From NCBI RefSeq assembly GCF_963966145.1, contig NC_091046.1, positions 47,988,001 through 48,052,000 of the forward strand: a stretch of DNA of 64,000 nucleotides, read 5' to 3'. Source of the stretch: Tenebrio molitor. Its lineage: Eukaryota > Arthropoda > Insecta > Coleoptera > Tenebrionidae. How positions within the stretch are numbered: position 1 is the stretch's first letter; each line of letters begins with the position of its first letter. A program made the translations under genes and the position numbers. Below, piece by piece: positions 13,533 to 24,027 of this stretch. The notes beneath the pieces are model-generated. The model was given only the letters and a program-made list of their open reading frames with translations, was not told where the DNA came from and did not search any database.

Positions 13533-14756
13533 CTAATCATCTTTTTGGTTGCGTATCTTGACGAAGCTGAAATCTTCCTGGGTCATGTCTTTGTCCCCCC
13601 ACCCCCACACTAGGTCGTCGCCGTGGTGATCATCTGCGCTCGGATTGAACAACTTGTCGAACTTTCTGGAACCGTCTCCCGTCCTGTTCACTCTTTTCAT
13701 GATCATCTCTTCGGAGGCGGTCTTCAGATCGTAGGCCCACCCGATCGCAGCCATCAAATCCAAGAACCCGGTGGTCAGATTGCTGCGGTACTTTCCGAAC
13801 TCTCCCGTCTTGTAGTCCCACGGGAATGTGTGATGGTAGTTGTGCCATCCCTCCCCGCCGGTCAACACCGCAACAGTGGGACTCTCGGTCGGATAAATAT
13901 TCCTGAAACACTCGCTTGTACCATTCGGTATTGCTTCCCGTCAAGACTCGTACTTATCGTAAGGACGACTACCGAAGATGTGGGCCCAACTGTTCACCAA
14001 GAACGTGATGTTGGTGCACATGGCGTAACGCAGCATCGTGGACACGAAAAACGCGGTTTCGAAGCTTTCGTTCCAGAAGTACCACGGTATCACCGCTGGG
14101 AGGAGAAAACCGATCACGGGCGCAAAGAAAACGTGGTAGTACCTGGAAAAGACGATGAGTTCGGGTGGATTTCGTCGAAAGGGTCTCACTTCTTCTGGAT
14201 CATGACGACGGGGTCGGCCTCCAAATCGCTAAAGTCGATGCTTTTGTACTTTTCCGCAACGTTGGGACGCGGCTCAATGAACAACCACCCCACGTGAGAG
14301 AAAAAGAATCCGCGGCGGGAGTTGTGGGGGTCCGCGTCGGTGTCGACGTACTTGTGGTGGACCCTGTGGTAGGTGGCCCAGTCGTAGATGTGATTCTGAA
14401 GGGAGAGAGTCTGGAAGATGCACAAGAGCATCTTGAGGGGTAGTTTGGCCTTGTAGGCCTTGTGGGCCCAGAGTCGGTGAGTCCCGGCGGTCACTCCCTG
14501 GAGGGCTGCTACCAGAAGGAACCAAGCTGAAAGAGAAGAAGTAGAGCGAGGAGGGGACCAGGTGGTACCGCTCACCCCAAAAGATGGTCTTCCATTGGGA
14601 GTAGAGGACGAGCAAGTAGAGGCCGTACAGACCCGTGATGTGCATAATCAAGTACAGAATTATGTTCCTCCAGATCAGCTTCCACCTGTATTGGGGTTGA
14701 CTGTCGGGTTTGGCATCTCGGGGTGGTTCCGTTTTGGTCATCGTCTGCACCGACAT
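13533..14756 (-). CDS. Acyl-CoA delta-9 desaturase, copy A (four coding exons)
   Basis: An ER-membrane di-iron enzyme that introduces a double bond into saturated fatty acyl-CoA, taking electrons from cytochrome b5. Exons on the minus strand: 14756-14576, 14526-14190, 14142-13954, 13902-13533, joined by GT-AG introns of 49, 47 and 51 bp; the product is 358 residues, normal for the family. All three histidine boxes are present: HRLWAH, HRVHH (in HRVHHKYVDTDADPHN) and HNYHH (in GEGWHNYHHTFPWDY). Hydrophobic segments near IILYLIMHITGLYGLYLLV and YYHVFFAPVIGFLLPAVIPW fit the multi-pass topology. The start is the ATG at 14756, just after an acceptor site (TTTTCAG), so the gene has an upstream non-coding exon ending at 15164 (donor CAG/GTGAGT). 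It is a close paralogue of the gene at 18944-20149. Substrate chain length cannot be read from the sequence. Confidence 0.94.
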
Positions 14757-15163
14757 CCTCGTTCTGAAAATAAATCGTTGTTAATTAGATTAGATAAGAC
14801 AGAGTCAAATGTCGTTCTCATTCTGGACTTTGACTGGAACAGCTCACGGATGCAAAAAATGGGAATCTTCCATCAACAAAGGAGGGACAACAACAAACAA
14901 TGAGAGATACCTGGACGAACCGTCGACTCAATATTGCCGGTTTTTGCCGTTTCAACAGATGGAAGTCAAATAGGTCAAAGCCGGTAATCTCTGCCCGTCG
15001 CTCTTTCAACCGAACTGTACCGTACCACACAATGGTCTGAATAGTACTATGTTAATTGAAGAATTGAACAGACGCCGGAACCACCCATCCCATTCAATTA
15101 CAATACAATAACGCGAACTGGCCCATTATTCGGCCGCTCCATTTAACACAAATCAAAACTCAC

Positions 15164-15340
15164 CTGTGTCAGCCAACACTTGTCGCTATCATGCAACGCT
15201 AACTTCTTCGAGTCCACGGCTTGCTCTGCCGTAATTTTGCCAACTCGTTCGAGACTGGTTGCGATCATGTGATCGCTCATTCGGCCAATCGCGAAAGGCT
15301 TCAGACGCGGGTGGTTGGATCGAGGAATCGGTGTTGCCAC
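15164..15340 (-). promoter_or_regulatory. Non-coding first exon and promoter-proximal region of desaturase A
   Basis: On the minus strand a good donor site (CAG/GTGAGT) at 15164 would join the acceptor just before the desaturase start codon at 14756, defining a non-coding first exon. The upstream limit is not known. No TATA box is obvious. At 15261-15276 there is an imperfect palindrome, GCGATCATGTGATCGC, with an E-box-like centre. A transcription start cannot be fixed from sequence alone. Confidence 0.45.
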
Positions 15341-16499
15341 AGGTGACGATTTATCGCCAAATAGCCGAATTATTTTTTTAATTTAATTTTGGATCTTTTA
15401 GTACTAGTAAGAACATACGAGGTCACTCAGACACTTATTATTCTTATTTACCGGTTGGTCAACATGACTGACATAAAAATGTCTTTTTTTTTGCAGTTCA
15501 GTTTCTTACTGTTTATACCTATGTGGAAGTACGTAGGTAATTTGGCGAATATTTAACAATAGGTGATCAGTTATCACTATAGGAAGGCATGGAGAATATT
15601 GCATGTGCAATTTATATTTCAATTTTTGTTAATGACATGTGAAATTACATAGTCGAATGTTATTTTTGTGACGAAAAAAATAGTCTCCATTTTTTACGAT
15701 TTTTGGCGATTATTGGCGAGTTATTGTGTAGACAGTTGTCGATGTTTGTTCTTATAGAGTTGGCAACATTGTACGGGGATGGTGTGAACAGTATCCAGGT
15801 TCACGTTCGTCAGTTGAAGCTGGCAGAATCTGTCCATTATCAGGCAATAATTAGGCAGTGACTTTTAACCTTGCAGACACAACACGAGTTTAGCATTAGA
15901 CGATTTGTTGTTGATAATTTTTGCAACGATCTTCGTCTGCTGTCATCATCAGCGACGGGCATCACGTGCGCGATCAGGACCGGCCCTGTGAATGATCGGG
16001 GCCCGCATGTGGTACTGAGGAGATAACAGTTGCTATCAGGTCGGGTTCTGTTTCAAAGTAATTAATTCCACGTCGAGCATGTTGATAAACACGGGTCGAA
16101 GAAATAGCAAGTTCATTGTTTCATCTGCCGGATATTTTACGGATATTATCCAGAGTCATTGTTACAGTTGGATGTTTGGAAAGTTAATAGTGTGTGACTA
16201 ATCAACTGAAACGCAATGTTTATGTTTTCATTAGGTAGTTCCGATTTTAAATCAAAATGCTTATTAAAACTAATAAATTAGAGAAAAATCCAGCAAAGAA
16301 AATTATGTAGGTATCTATGTATTAATAAACGAAAACTCGATTTTCCCGTTTGTAGTTGAGTTAAATGTAATAACATTAATTATAACGTAATTAAACTACA
16401 TTAACATCACGTACAAGCAAATAAAGAAAAATGTGATTGAATACATGCTACTAAGACTGCTTCACTAATGACAGAGAAGTAATAAGTTTCCTTCAATCC

Positions 16500-16955
16500 T
16501 TTTCAAGATTTTTTATATCGACATAGATGGACTCCTCGGGCTTGTCTCCTCAACCCCACATTAACTGGTTCCCGCGGTGGTGGTCCCGTCGTCGACATCT
16601 TATCAAATTTTCTGGTACCGTCGGCTGTCCTGCTCGCTCGCTTCATTATCATCTCTCAGGACACCAACTTGAGCCACCCGTTCGCCGCCATAAAATCGAG
16701 CAAAGCTGTGGTTGATATTGGTGTGGTACTTTCCGAATTCGTCGGTCTCGTAGTCCTACGGAAAAGTACGATGGTAATTGTGCAAATCGTTTTCCATTGG
16801 GTACTGACCACTGCCAAGTAAAGGCCGTAGAAAGCAATGATGTGTATAATTAATTATGTATCTACAAAATGATGTTTCTCCAAATCAACTTCTACTCATA
16901 TTTCGTCGTTTCTAGGGTTGTATAGTTTCAGTGGTTACACTTGGTACTTTCTAAT
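16500..16955 (-). pseudogene. Desaturase pseudogene B: exon 1 fused to exon 4
   Basis: On the minus strand, 16955-16790 resembles exon 1 of the intact gene at 18944-20149 (the part coding for the first membrane segment), and 16786-16510 resembles its exon 4 (the third histidine-box region to the C-terminus). Exons 2 and 3, with histidine boxes 1 and 2, and all three introns are missing, joined near 16788. Both parts contain frame breaks and stop codons, and the start codon is lost. The 3' flank (about 15905-16150) is also similar to the 3' flank of the intact gene (about 18495-18720), so this is a locally duplicated gene that lost its middle, not a processed retrocopy. Confidence 0.92.
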
Positions 16956-17065
16956 CGTTTTCCCACCAACTTTGGTGTCAATGATAGAACTTCTTCAAGA
17001 CAGTTTGAATCTGATTCATCTATTTCCAACAATGTAGACAACGCAACTGCAGTAGCAGCGTTATA

Positions 17066-17930
17066 CAGTGTGGAAACCACTTATGGAATAAATTCAGTAA
17101 TTCCAAAACTAATGACATTTGTCAAAAACGCTGAAATAGGTCGATTTTTATTTCTCATTGTGCTTATTTTAAGTTGCTTCACTTGTTCATGACGTCATCC
17201 ATTTTTGAGCTATGACGTCATCACCATTTTTTTTAATTTACAACACTGACTTTTTTCTTCTTTTTCTGATAGACCTGACTACTACCTAAACGAATAATGA
17301 AAAAAATTGGTACCATAGATAACGATTTTTTTGAGAAAATGACAAATTTTACTACAAAAATTTAATTTAATTTTTAATGTAAAAATTTTAATTAACCTTA
17401 AACAGAAACAAACAAACATCTAAGGTTAACAATAAAATGTAACGCAAATGTTGAAATTATCCCCCGCCAACTTTTGGCACTGTACACCGTGGTCAATAAT
17501 GTCAGGGCTGATTTGTTCCATTTCAGCGCGAATTCTTTGTCATAAATCTTCTAAATTGTTTGGTCTATCAAAGTAAACCCTCGATTTTAAATAACCACAT
17601 AGAAAAAAACTAAATACATTAAAAATTAAATTAAATTTTTGAAATAAAATTTGTTATTTTCTCAAAAAAATTGTTATGTAAGGTACCAATTTTTTTCATT
17701 CATCGTTTAGGTAGTAAGAAAGTCTATCAGAAAAAGAAGAAAAAAGTGGGGGTTGTCATTTAAAAAAATTGGTGATGACGTCATAGCTCAAAAATGAATG
17801 AAGTCATAAACAAGTGAAGTAACTTAAAATAAGCATTAAAAAAAACAAAAATCGACCTGTTTCAGCGTTTTCAGCAAATGTCATTAGTTTTGAAATTACT
17901 GAATTTATTCCATAAGTAGTTTCCACACTG
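17066..17930. mobile_element. Tc1/mariner-like element with long inverted repeats, 865 bp
   Basis: The ends are inverted copies starting CAGTGTGGAAAC and are flanked by TA on both sides (17064-17065, 17931-17932), the target-site duplication of the IS630-Tc1-mariner superfamily. The inverted arms extend about 300 bp inward (to about 17380 and from about 17615). Between them, on the minus strand around 17460-17570, is a decayed transposase C-terminus with readable pieces such as FDRPNNLEDL and EMEQISPDIIDHGVQ, broken by a stop codon. The element separates desaturase relics B and C. It is non-autonomous as seen. Confidence 0.85.
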
Positions 17931-18139
17931 TATACAAGGATACTTATTTTGCCAATGAAAAAACATGCATAGTTTATGCGTACTTTTCACGGAACTAGGT
18001 AATTAAATTACACAAGAATTTGCAATTGTGATTTTTCCAAACTGAAAATAACAATAGTACCTACTTATTCATTGTGTGGTACCTTGTTTCATCATTCCGA
18101 ACGATTCAGTTCGAAGAAAAAACAAGAAAAACCAAAATG

Positions 18140-18480
18140 ACTCTAACAAATGGTCTTCTATCGAGTGTCGAGGACGAGGAAGTAGAGGCTGTAGAGTCCA
18201 ATGATGTGCATAATCAAGTACAGCAATTTATATCTGCGTTGAGGTTGAATGACAGATTTGGCATCTTGGGGTGATTCCGTTTTCATCATCGTCTGCATCC
18301 ATTTTTTTTTTGTTTTAAAAATAAATCGTTTTCAATTGGACAAATCAAATGTCCTTCACATTCTGGACAACTGGGACAATTCACGTATGCAAAAAATGAT
18401 AATCTCTTACCAAGGAGGGAGAACAACAAACAGTAAAAAAAAACCTAGACGAACCAACAACTCAAACTTTTCATCTTGAA
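18140..18480 (-). pseudogene. Desaturase pseudogene C: exon 1 plus 5' intron only
   Basis: This segment aligns along its whole length with 14575-14935, that is, with exon 1 of the intact gene at 13533-14756 and the 5' non-coding intron sequence in front of it. The coding part has a deletion of about 20 bp, a changed start region (ATGGATGCAG where A has the codons for MSV) and frame breaks. Everything downstream of exon 1 is missing; the copy ends close to 18140, about 200 bp from the inverted-repeat element. Intron sequence is retained, so it is a truncated DNA-level duplicate. Confidence 0.9.
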
Positions 18481-18811
18481 AGTTTGTTCTTGGTGCTTTG
18501 TTGCGAAGATGCTCGTTTGCTGTCACCAATGGTCATCACATGTTTTGCAAAAAGATCTAATTTTCTCCTGTGGTCTCATGACTTCTACAGAAAACAGCAT
18601 AAGTTTGCAGTTATGTTTCACAGTATGTAATTAACTCCAAGTCGAGCACGTTAGTATACAAAGAAATGGAAAGTTTTTTGTTTCAGCTGGAGGATGTTTT
18701 AAGTATAATAAGAATTGTGTAAAGAAAATTGCACATAATAAATAAAGAAAAACCAATAGGTTCGTTTCGATGTTGGGGTATAGCCGGTATAGATAATGAC
18801 GTTAATTAGAT

Positions 18812-18817
18812 TTATTA
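18812..18817 (-). terminator. Likely poly(A) signal of the desaturase at 18944-20149
   Basis: TTTATT on the plus strand reads AATAAA on the minus strand, about 130 bp beyond the stop codon. This is a plausible spacing for a 3' end, but it rests on a single hexamer. Confidence 0.4.
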
Positions 18818-18943
18818 AACTTATAGTAACATCATTGAAGGTAAAAAAAAGTTTGTGTGAATACATACCTACTTGAATAAAAAAAAATTATGAACAATAG
18901 TTTAGAAGTTACAAATTACAAAGAAATAAAATACTAGATCCGC

Positions 18944-20149
18944 TCACTCCTTTTTGGGATTCTTTATATCGACGAACGAGTACTCCTCGGACTTCATGTC
19001 CTTGTCGCCCCAACCCCATGTCAAGTTGTCCCCGTGGTGATGGTCCCCGTGGTCTACAATCTTATCAAACTTCCTGGTACCATCACCCGTCCTGCTCACT
19101 CTCTTCATTATCATCTCTTCCGACACCGACTTGAGCTCGTAGGCCCACCCGATTCCCGCCATAAAATCGAGGAAAGCCGAGGTGGAGTTGGTGCTGTACT
19201 TTCCGAATTCGCCGGTCTTGTAGTCCCACGGAAAGGTGTGATGGTAGTTGTGCCATCCCTCTCCTCCGGTCAAAAGCGCCATCACTAATCCATCAGTGGG
19301 ACGTATGTTCCTAAAATGTGCACACTTAATTCAAGCCGAATCCATCACGCGAAAACTTACTTGTCGTAAGGACGAGTACCGTAAACGTGGGCCACACTGT
19401 TGATCAAGAACGAGATATTGGTGCAAAGGGTGTATCGCAGCATCGACGCGATATAAAACGACGATTCGAAGCTTTCGTTCCAGTAGTACCACGGTACTAA
19501 CGCTGGGAGTATGAAGCCGATCAGTGGTGCCCACACTAGATGGTAATACCTGGAAGGCAACGTTTCAACCTGAATTGTACCGTTTGAAGTGTCTCACTTC
19601 TTTTGGATCATGACGACAGGGTCGGCTTCCAAGTCGCTCATGTCGATACCTCGGAGTTTTTCTTTCACTGTGGGGAGTTGCTCGATGAACAACCAGCCCA
19701 TGTGACTGAAAATAAAACCGCGACGGGAGTTGTGCGGGTCGCCGTCGGTGTCGACGTACTTGTGGTGGACCCTGTGGTCACGGGCCCAGTCGTAAATGTG
19801 GTTCTGGAGGCTTAAGGTATGGAAGATTGCCAACATAATTTTCAAAGGTAGCTTGGCTTTGTAGCTTTTGTGGCACCAGAGACGGTGACTTCCTGCGGTG
19901 ACTCCGAGAAGAGCGCAGGCCAGCATGATCCAAGCTGAAGAAGGCAAAATCGAATCGTGTGCAAATGGTTGAGAGGTACTCACTCCAAAGGATAGTTTTC
20001 CATTGTGCACTGACCACTGCCAAGTAAAGGCCGTAAAAACCAGTGACGTGCATGATTATATACAAAATGATGTTTCTCCAGATGAACTTCCACTCATATT
20101 TGGTCGTTTCTTGAACTGTCTGGGTTTCGGTGGTGGTTAACACTGACAT
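18944..20149 (-). CDS. Acyl-CoA delta-9 desaturase, copy D (four coding exons)
   Basis: Same enzyme family as copy A: ER membrane, di-iron, fatty acyl-CoA desaturation. Minus-strand exons are 20149-19984, 19934-19598, 19549-19361 and 19310-18944; introns of 49, 48 and 50 bp sit at the same codon positions as in copy A, and exons 2 and 3 have identical lengths (337 and 189 bp). The product is 352 residues. Histidine boxes are HRLWCH, HRVHH and HNYHH; the cysteine in the first box (HRLWCHK) differs from the alanine in copy A. The start is taken at 20149 (MSVLTTTETQ) because it aligns with MSVQTMTKTE of copy A; an in-frame ATG further out would lie in the presumed 5' intron. A donor site at 20229-20230 and a TATA box upstream indicate a short non-coding first exon. 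Confidence 0.94.
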
Positions 20150-20240
20150 CTTGGTATTCTTTAATTTACGCTTTCCGAACAACTTTACTGTCCATAACGT
20201 GTTGTGTTAAATATTACAATCACACTCACCTGATTCTCAC

Positions 20241-20276
20241 AATTTGACCAGCACCAGTGCGGACCACCGTTATATA
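20241..20276 (-). promoter_or_regulatory. TATA box and initiator of desaturase D
   Basis: On the minus strand TATATAA occupies 20276-20270, and TCAAATT, similar to the arthropod initiator TCAKTY, lies at 20247-20241. The spacing from the first T of the TATA box to the A of the initiator is 31 bp, the canonical distance. A donor site (ATCAG/GTGAGTG) follows at 20230, so the implied first exon would be only about 16 nt, which is short and makes the exact start uncertain. Confidence 0.6.
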
Positions 20277-20279
20277 CAA

Positions 20280-23200
20280 AGGCACTTATCGCATCATAAG
20301 CTGTTTTGCAAATCAAATTGAATCGATAACGAACTTATAGAGAGAATAAGTTTATCATGCGTCAACACATTTTTCATCGAACTAATTTGCCCAAAAATTA
20401 GCAATTATGATTTTTGTAAATTATAACAATAGTCGTACTTTTTTCGTCGTGAACGTTTCGGTTCAAGGAAAAGGAAACTAAATATGTAATAAGATGACGT
20501 TTAAAAAATACTATTTATTCTTTTACAGATAAATACATAAATATACATACTCGTATATCTCAGGAGATTTTAGATGCATCGTGTTCTCGATAGCAAAATT
20601 TTTGAAATTTTTTATTTAGAACTTTTTACAAGAAAAATCCAATCTAGTGAGACTCGGAGACCCCACTATCTAGCCTTGCACCGTATCTTTCTATTTGTTC
20701 TACTTTTCCTGCAAATTTCATCTCCATCGAAGATTATTAAGAAAGTACATAAAACCACCCTTCTGACTCGACCTAACCCCAAACATATCTTTTTGCGAGA
20801 TTAGAACAAGCTTCTTGATTTTTATCGCGTCGAATTTCCACGATCGCGCCACCCCTTTTCCTTATCCCGCCGACATCATTGATATGGATGGTGCTCCTAA
20901 CCCGAACCGGAACCGGGAGGGGTTGAGGATGGCGTATTAATCACAGATAACAGATTATAAAGCACCGTCCGGACAACGTCTTCTCCTCACGTAATCTCCC
21001 CAACCCCCGAACACAATGAAGTAGGCGCAGATAAACCTTCAACAAATATAAGTAATTGTGCAATTTGTTACCGTAATGATCCAATGATAACCCTTTGTTC
21101 ACCCTTGTTTGAATAGAGGCACGGGAACCCCCAATAGGATGTCTTTGTCTCGATGCGTGCGCGAAACTGCGGATCATAATGATCATACTTCGATGGACGA
21201 GAGGGTTAATACCTGCCCCCGGGGGTGGAAATAGACACGTCGCACGTTTTAAAATAAAACTTTTAATTATTCTCCGGCCCTCGTTTTATTATTCGAGGCG
21301 CGGGCCTGAATGAAAGCCAATTTAAGTGATTAATGACTCTTCTTTCAGTGATAACAATAAGTTCTTTTTTCCGGCAGATACTCACCTCCCGCAATTACGA
21401 TTCCACCATTTTTCTTGCGCCCGTCAAGCTTCCATGCAAGGGAACGTGTGTGGTCGCCAGAGGCTCCTCTATTTTTCCCGTTTTTATTTCAGGAGTCGGC
21501 GGTTTTAATGACGACAGCGTCTGGAAGATTCTGCGGATTGTTGAAACGCTGACGACGGAACTGCAGACTGTTGCAGGATTTCGGCGCGAAACCAGCCGAC
21601 ATTATCGTTTCTTGCGCGATATTTTAAGACCGCACGAGAAAATTCAATATGCCGGGACCGTTTTATAGGCCGTATATCATTACTATTGATTCCTGAATGT
21701 TTCTTCGGTGTACATAAATGTTTTATATCTGATCTGGATGGGTACTTTGTTCTAATGGGGTCGTAAATTGAGGGCGTTTTACCGAATTGAAACTCCGACG
21801 TAAATATGATAGATGCGGTGGCCCCAATTCCACCCCCACAGATGACCAAACAGACCGCATAGACACCACCTTCGACTCACAACTGAAGATATCGATTCTG
21901 CACAAGAGCATGTCCTTCGCCAAATCCTTTTGACATTTTTTTTCTCTTGATGCTTTCTTTGAAAATGTATTCTTTTAAGGATGTGGCGTTTGATTTCTGA
22001 AACAGTTAAATGCAGTAAGACTTTTTTGGTCGTGCTCAAGTGGCAACTTCTCCTCCGCGCGTCGGCCACTTCCTGGACAGCTTCCGTGAGCGATCGCTCC
22101 CGATGGCAAAACTGCCTCGGTTGTCGCTGGTCCGGTGATGAATGAGCCATCGACTTCTTCTCTCGTAACAAATAACTTAATAACACGCTCGTTAAGCGGT
22201 CGTTCCGTCCGAAGGCCTCATCCGAAGCAAGAGGAAAAAAGGGACCAAGTGGCCGCGTAATAATCCCCGTAATAAGACGGGCGATGGTCATAAGTTCGCG
22301 ACGGTGGCTCCCGGCAGTAAAAACCCGGGATATCAGATCCACGAATCACGAAACGACTCTTGTAATCACGCATCAGCCGAAATAACGGTGGGCGGCGGAG
22401 TCTTCGGCAACGGCTGCGAGACACGAAGGGCGCACTTAAAAAGGAATCGCTCAAGAACGAGGAACCAGTCGGGCGCGTAAATGAATTATCAGGGTGGGAT
22501 TCGGGAGCAGGTGGGGGCGAAACTTCAATATTCAGAATATCACATCCCGTAAATCTGCTAAATCCAGATGTGCATACAAAGAGGTAAGAAGTTTGGAAGA
22601 GGTTGGCGTTTTTTTTTCGGTTTTTTGCGAACTACGTAATAGATAGTGAACGTCTGGAACACTGTTTGCATTTATATTGGGGCTCAAAGTAAAAAACTTT
22701 CTCCCGATAGGACTCTTTTATTAAAATTCGTATTATGCGAGAGGTATTAGTGCACGTAAGACTCTGTGTCAACACGGCGCAAGGGGACTCGAAAGGGAAG
22801 GGTTCGTCACGTGAACGAGCAAAAGTAGACACAAAGTGCTGATTTTTCACGATTTGGGATTATAAGGATGAAGGAAGGAGGAGAATGGTCAAGTGTGAGG
22901 AAAATTACATCTTCAATGACGAAATGAAGAGCTAGGAGAGTATACTTTGTCCAGCGAGAGATTGGGAGATTTTAAATTGTATTAAATTAACCCAACACTA
23001 CAAAATGCACTAGAATACATTAACTAGAGCATAATTTCAGGGCAAAAATGTTACTGCATGAAGGATATATTTAAAATTTTACGTGCGCTAGGTACTACGA
23101 GTACTTTCTTTACTTGCTTTTTATGTTAACCAATCTCTCCCTGGACAAACTTTACAAAATTGTTGATACAATCCACTTTTGGACGAGATGATCTTTTTGA

Positions 23201-23499
23201 CACATCGTTAAAATGATTGTAGTTTTTTTTTTGAATATTGTTAATGTTCCTGAGCCACAAAAATCCCAGAACCGGTTCTGTTTCTTTTTACACTTGCAAG
23301 TCTAATTTCGCAACATTATAAACTGACGATCGCTTCTCTGACCTTGTTGGATTTTGTCCGGAATACCGCGAAGGTCTAGTTGAGACCATTAATTATTGTA
23401 CTCAAATTAGATAACTGAATAGATACATGTTTTTTTTCAACCATCTCGAACACGCACCTAACACCACTAGCATGTAATGAAAATAATATTAACAATAGA
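20280..23499. other. Gene-less stretch upstream of the desaturase cluster
   Basis: No exon, RNA gene or mobile element is recognised on either strand. The longer minus-strand frames near 21.5-22.3 kb overlap each other in different frames and match no domain I know. Confidence 0.45.
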
Positions 23500-24027
23500 T
23501 ATACAGGGTGTTTTTGAAATGCGTGAACACATTTTAATCGCGAGCTACTGGCTTCATGTAGAACTCGGAAAAAATATTTAAAAAATTCTATGTCAAAAAA
23601 TAAAATGACATTTATTTTTTGAGCTACAATTTTTGTAAATTGCTTTTAGTTTTCTACGTTGTCCTACAACCTCGTAGGTACAATTTCGGCACATTTTAAA
23701 AATACACCCTGTATATCATGTTTTATAAAATGTACGCCAATGCGAAGTAACCTATAGGAAATATGCTTTAAAACAAGGAAACCGCATTGGCGTATGTTTT
23801 ATAAAATATGATATACAGGTGTATTTTTAAAATGTACCGAAATTTTACCTACGAGGTTGTTTGATAACGTAGAAGACTAAAAGCAAATAAAAAAAAATTG
23901 TAGCTCAAAAAATAAATGTAATTGTATTTTTTGACAAAGAATTTTATAGTTAATTTTTCCGAGTTCTACATGAAGCCAGTGGCTCGTGGTTATAATTTAT
24001 TCACGCATTTCAAAAACAGCCTGTATA
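23500..24027. repeat. 528-bp fold-back repeat with 245-bp arms and TATACAGGGTG ends
   Basis: Arms 23500-23744 and 23783-24027 are inverted copies separated by 38 nt. Each arm begins with a TATACAGG-type end (the right arm reads CAGCCTGTATA) and also contains a second internal inverted ACACCCTGTATAT near 23707-23720. The structure looks like two head-to-head copies of a roughly 220-bp unit. Arm similarity is high, so the single strand would form a long hairpin. No protein is encoded. Confidence 0.88.

Noticed and set aside
13623..14297. 224-codon plus-strand frame across the first desaturase
   Set aside because: It is antisense to desaturase exons 2-4 and runs through their introns; no domain is recognisable.
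20118..20182. Longer N-terminus for desaturase D starting MFGKRKLKNTK
   Set aside because: The extra residues have no counterpart in copy A, and the DNA lies between a donor at 20229 and the conserved start, so it is more likely intron or leader sequence.
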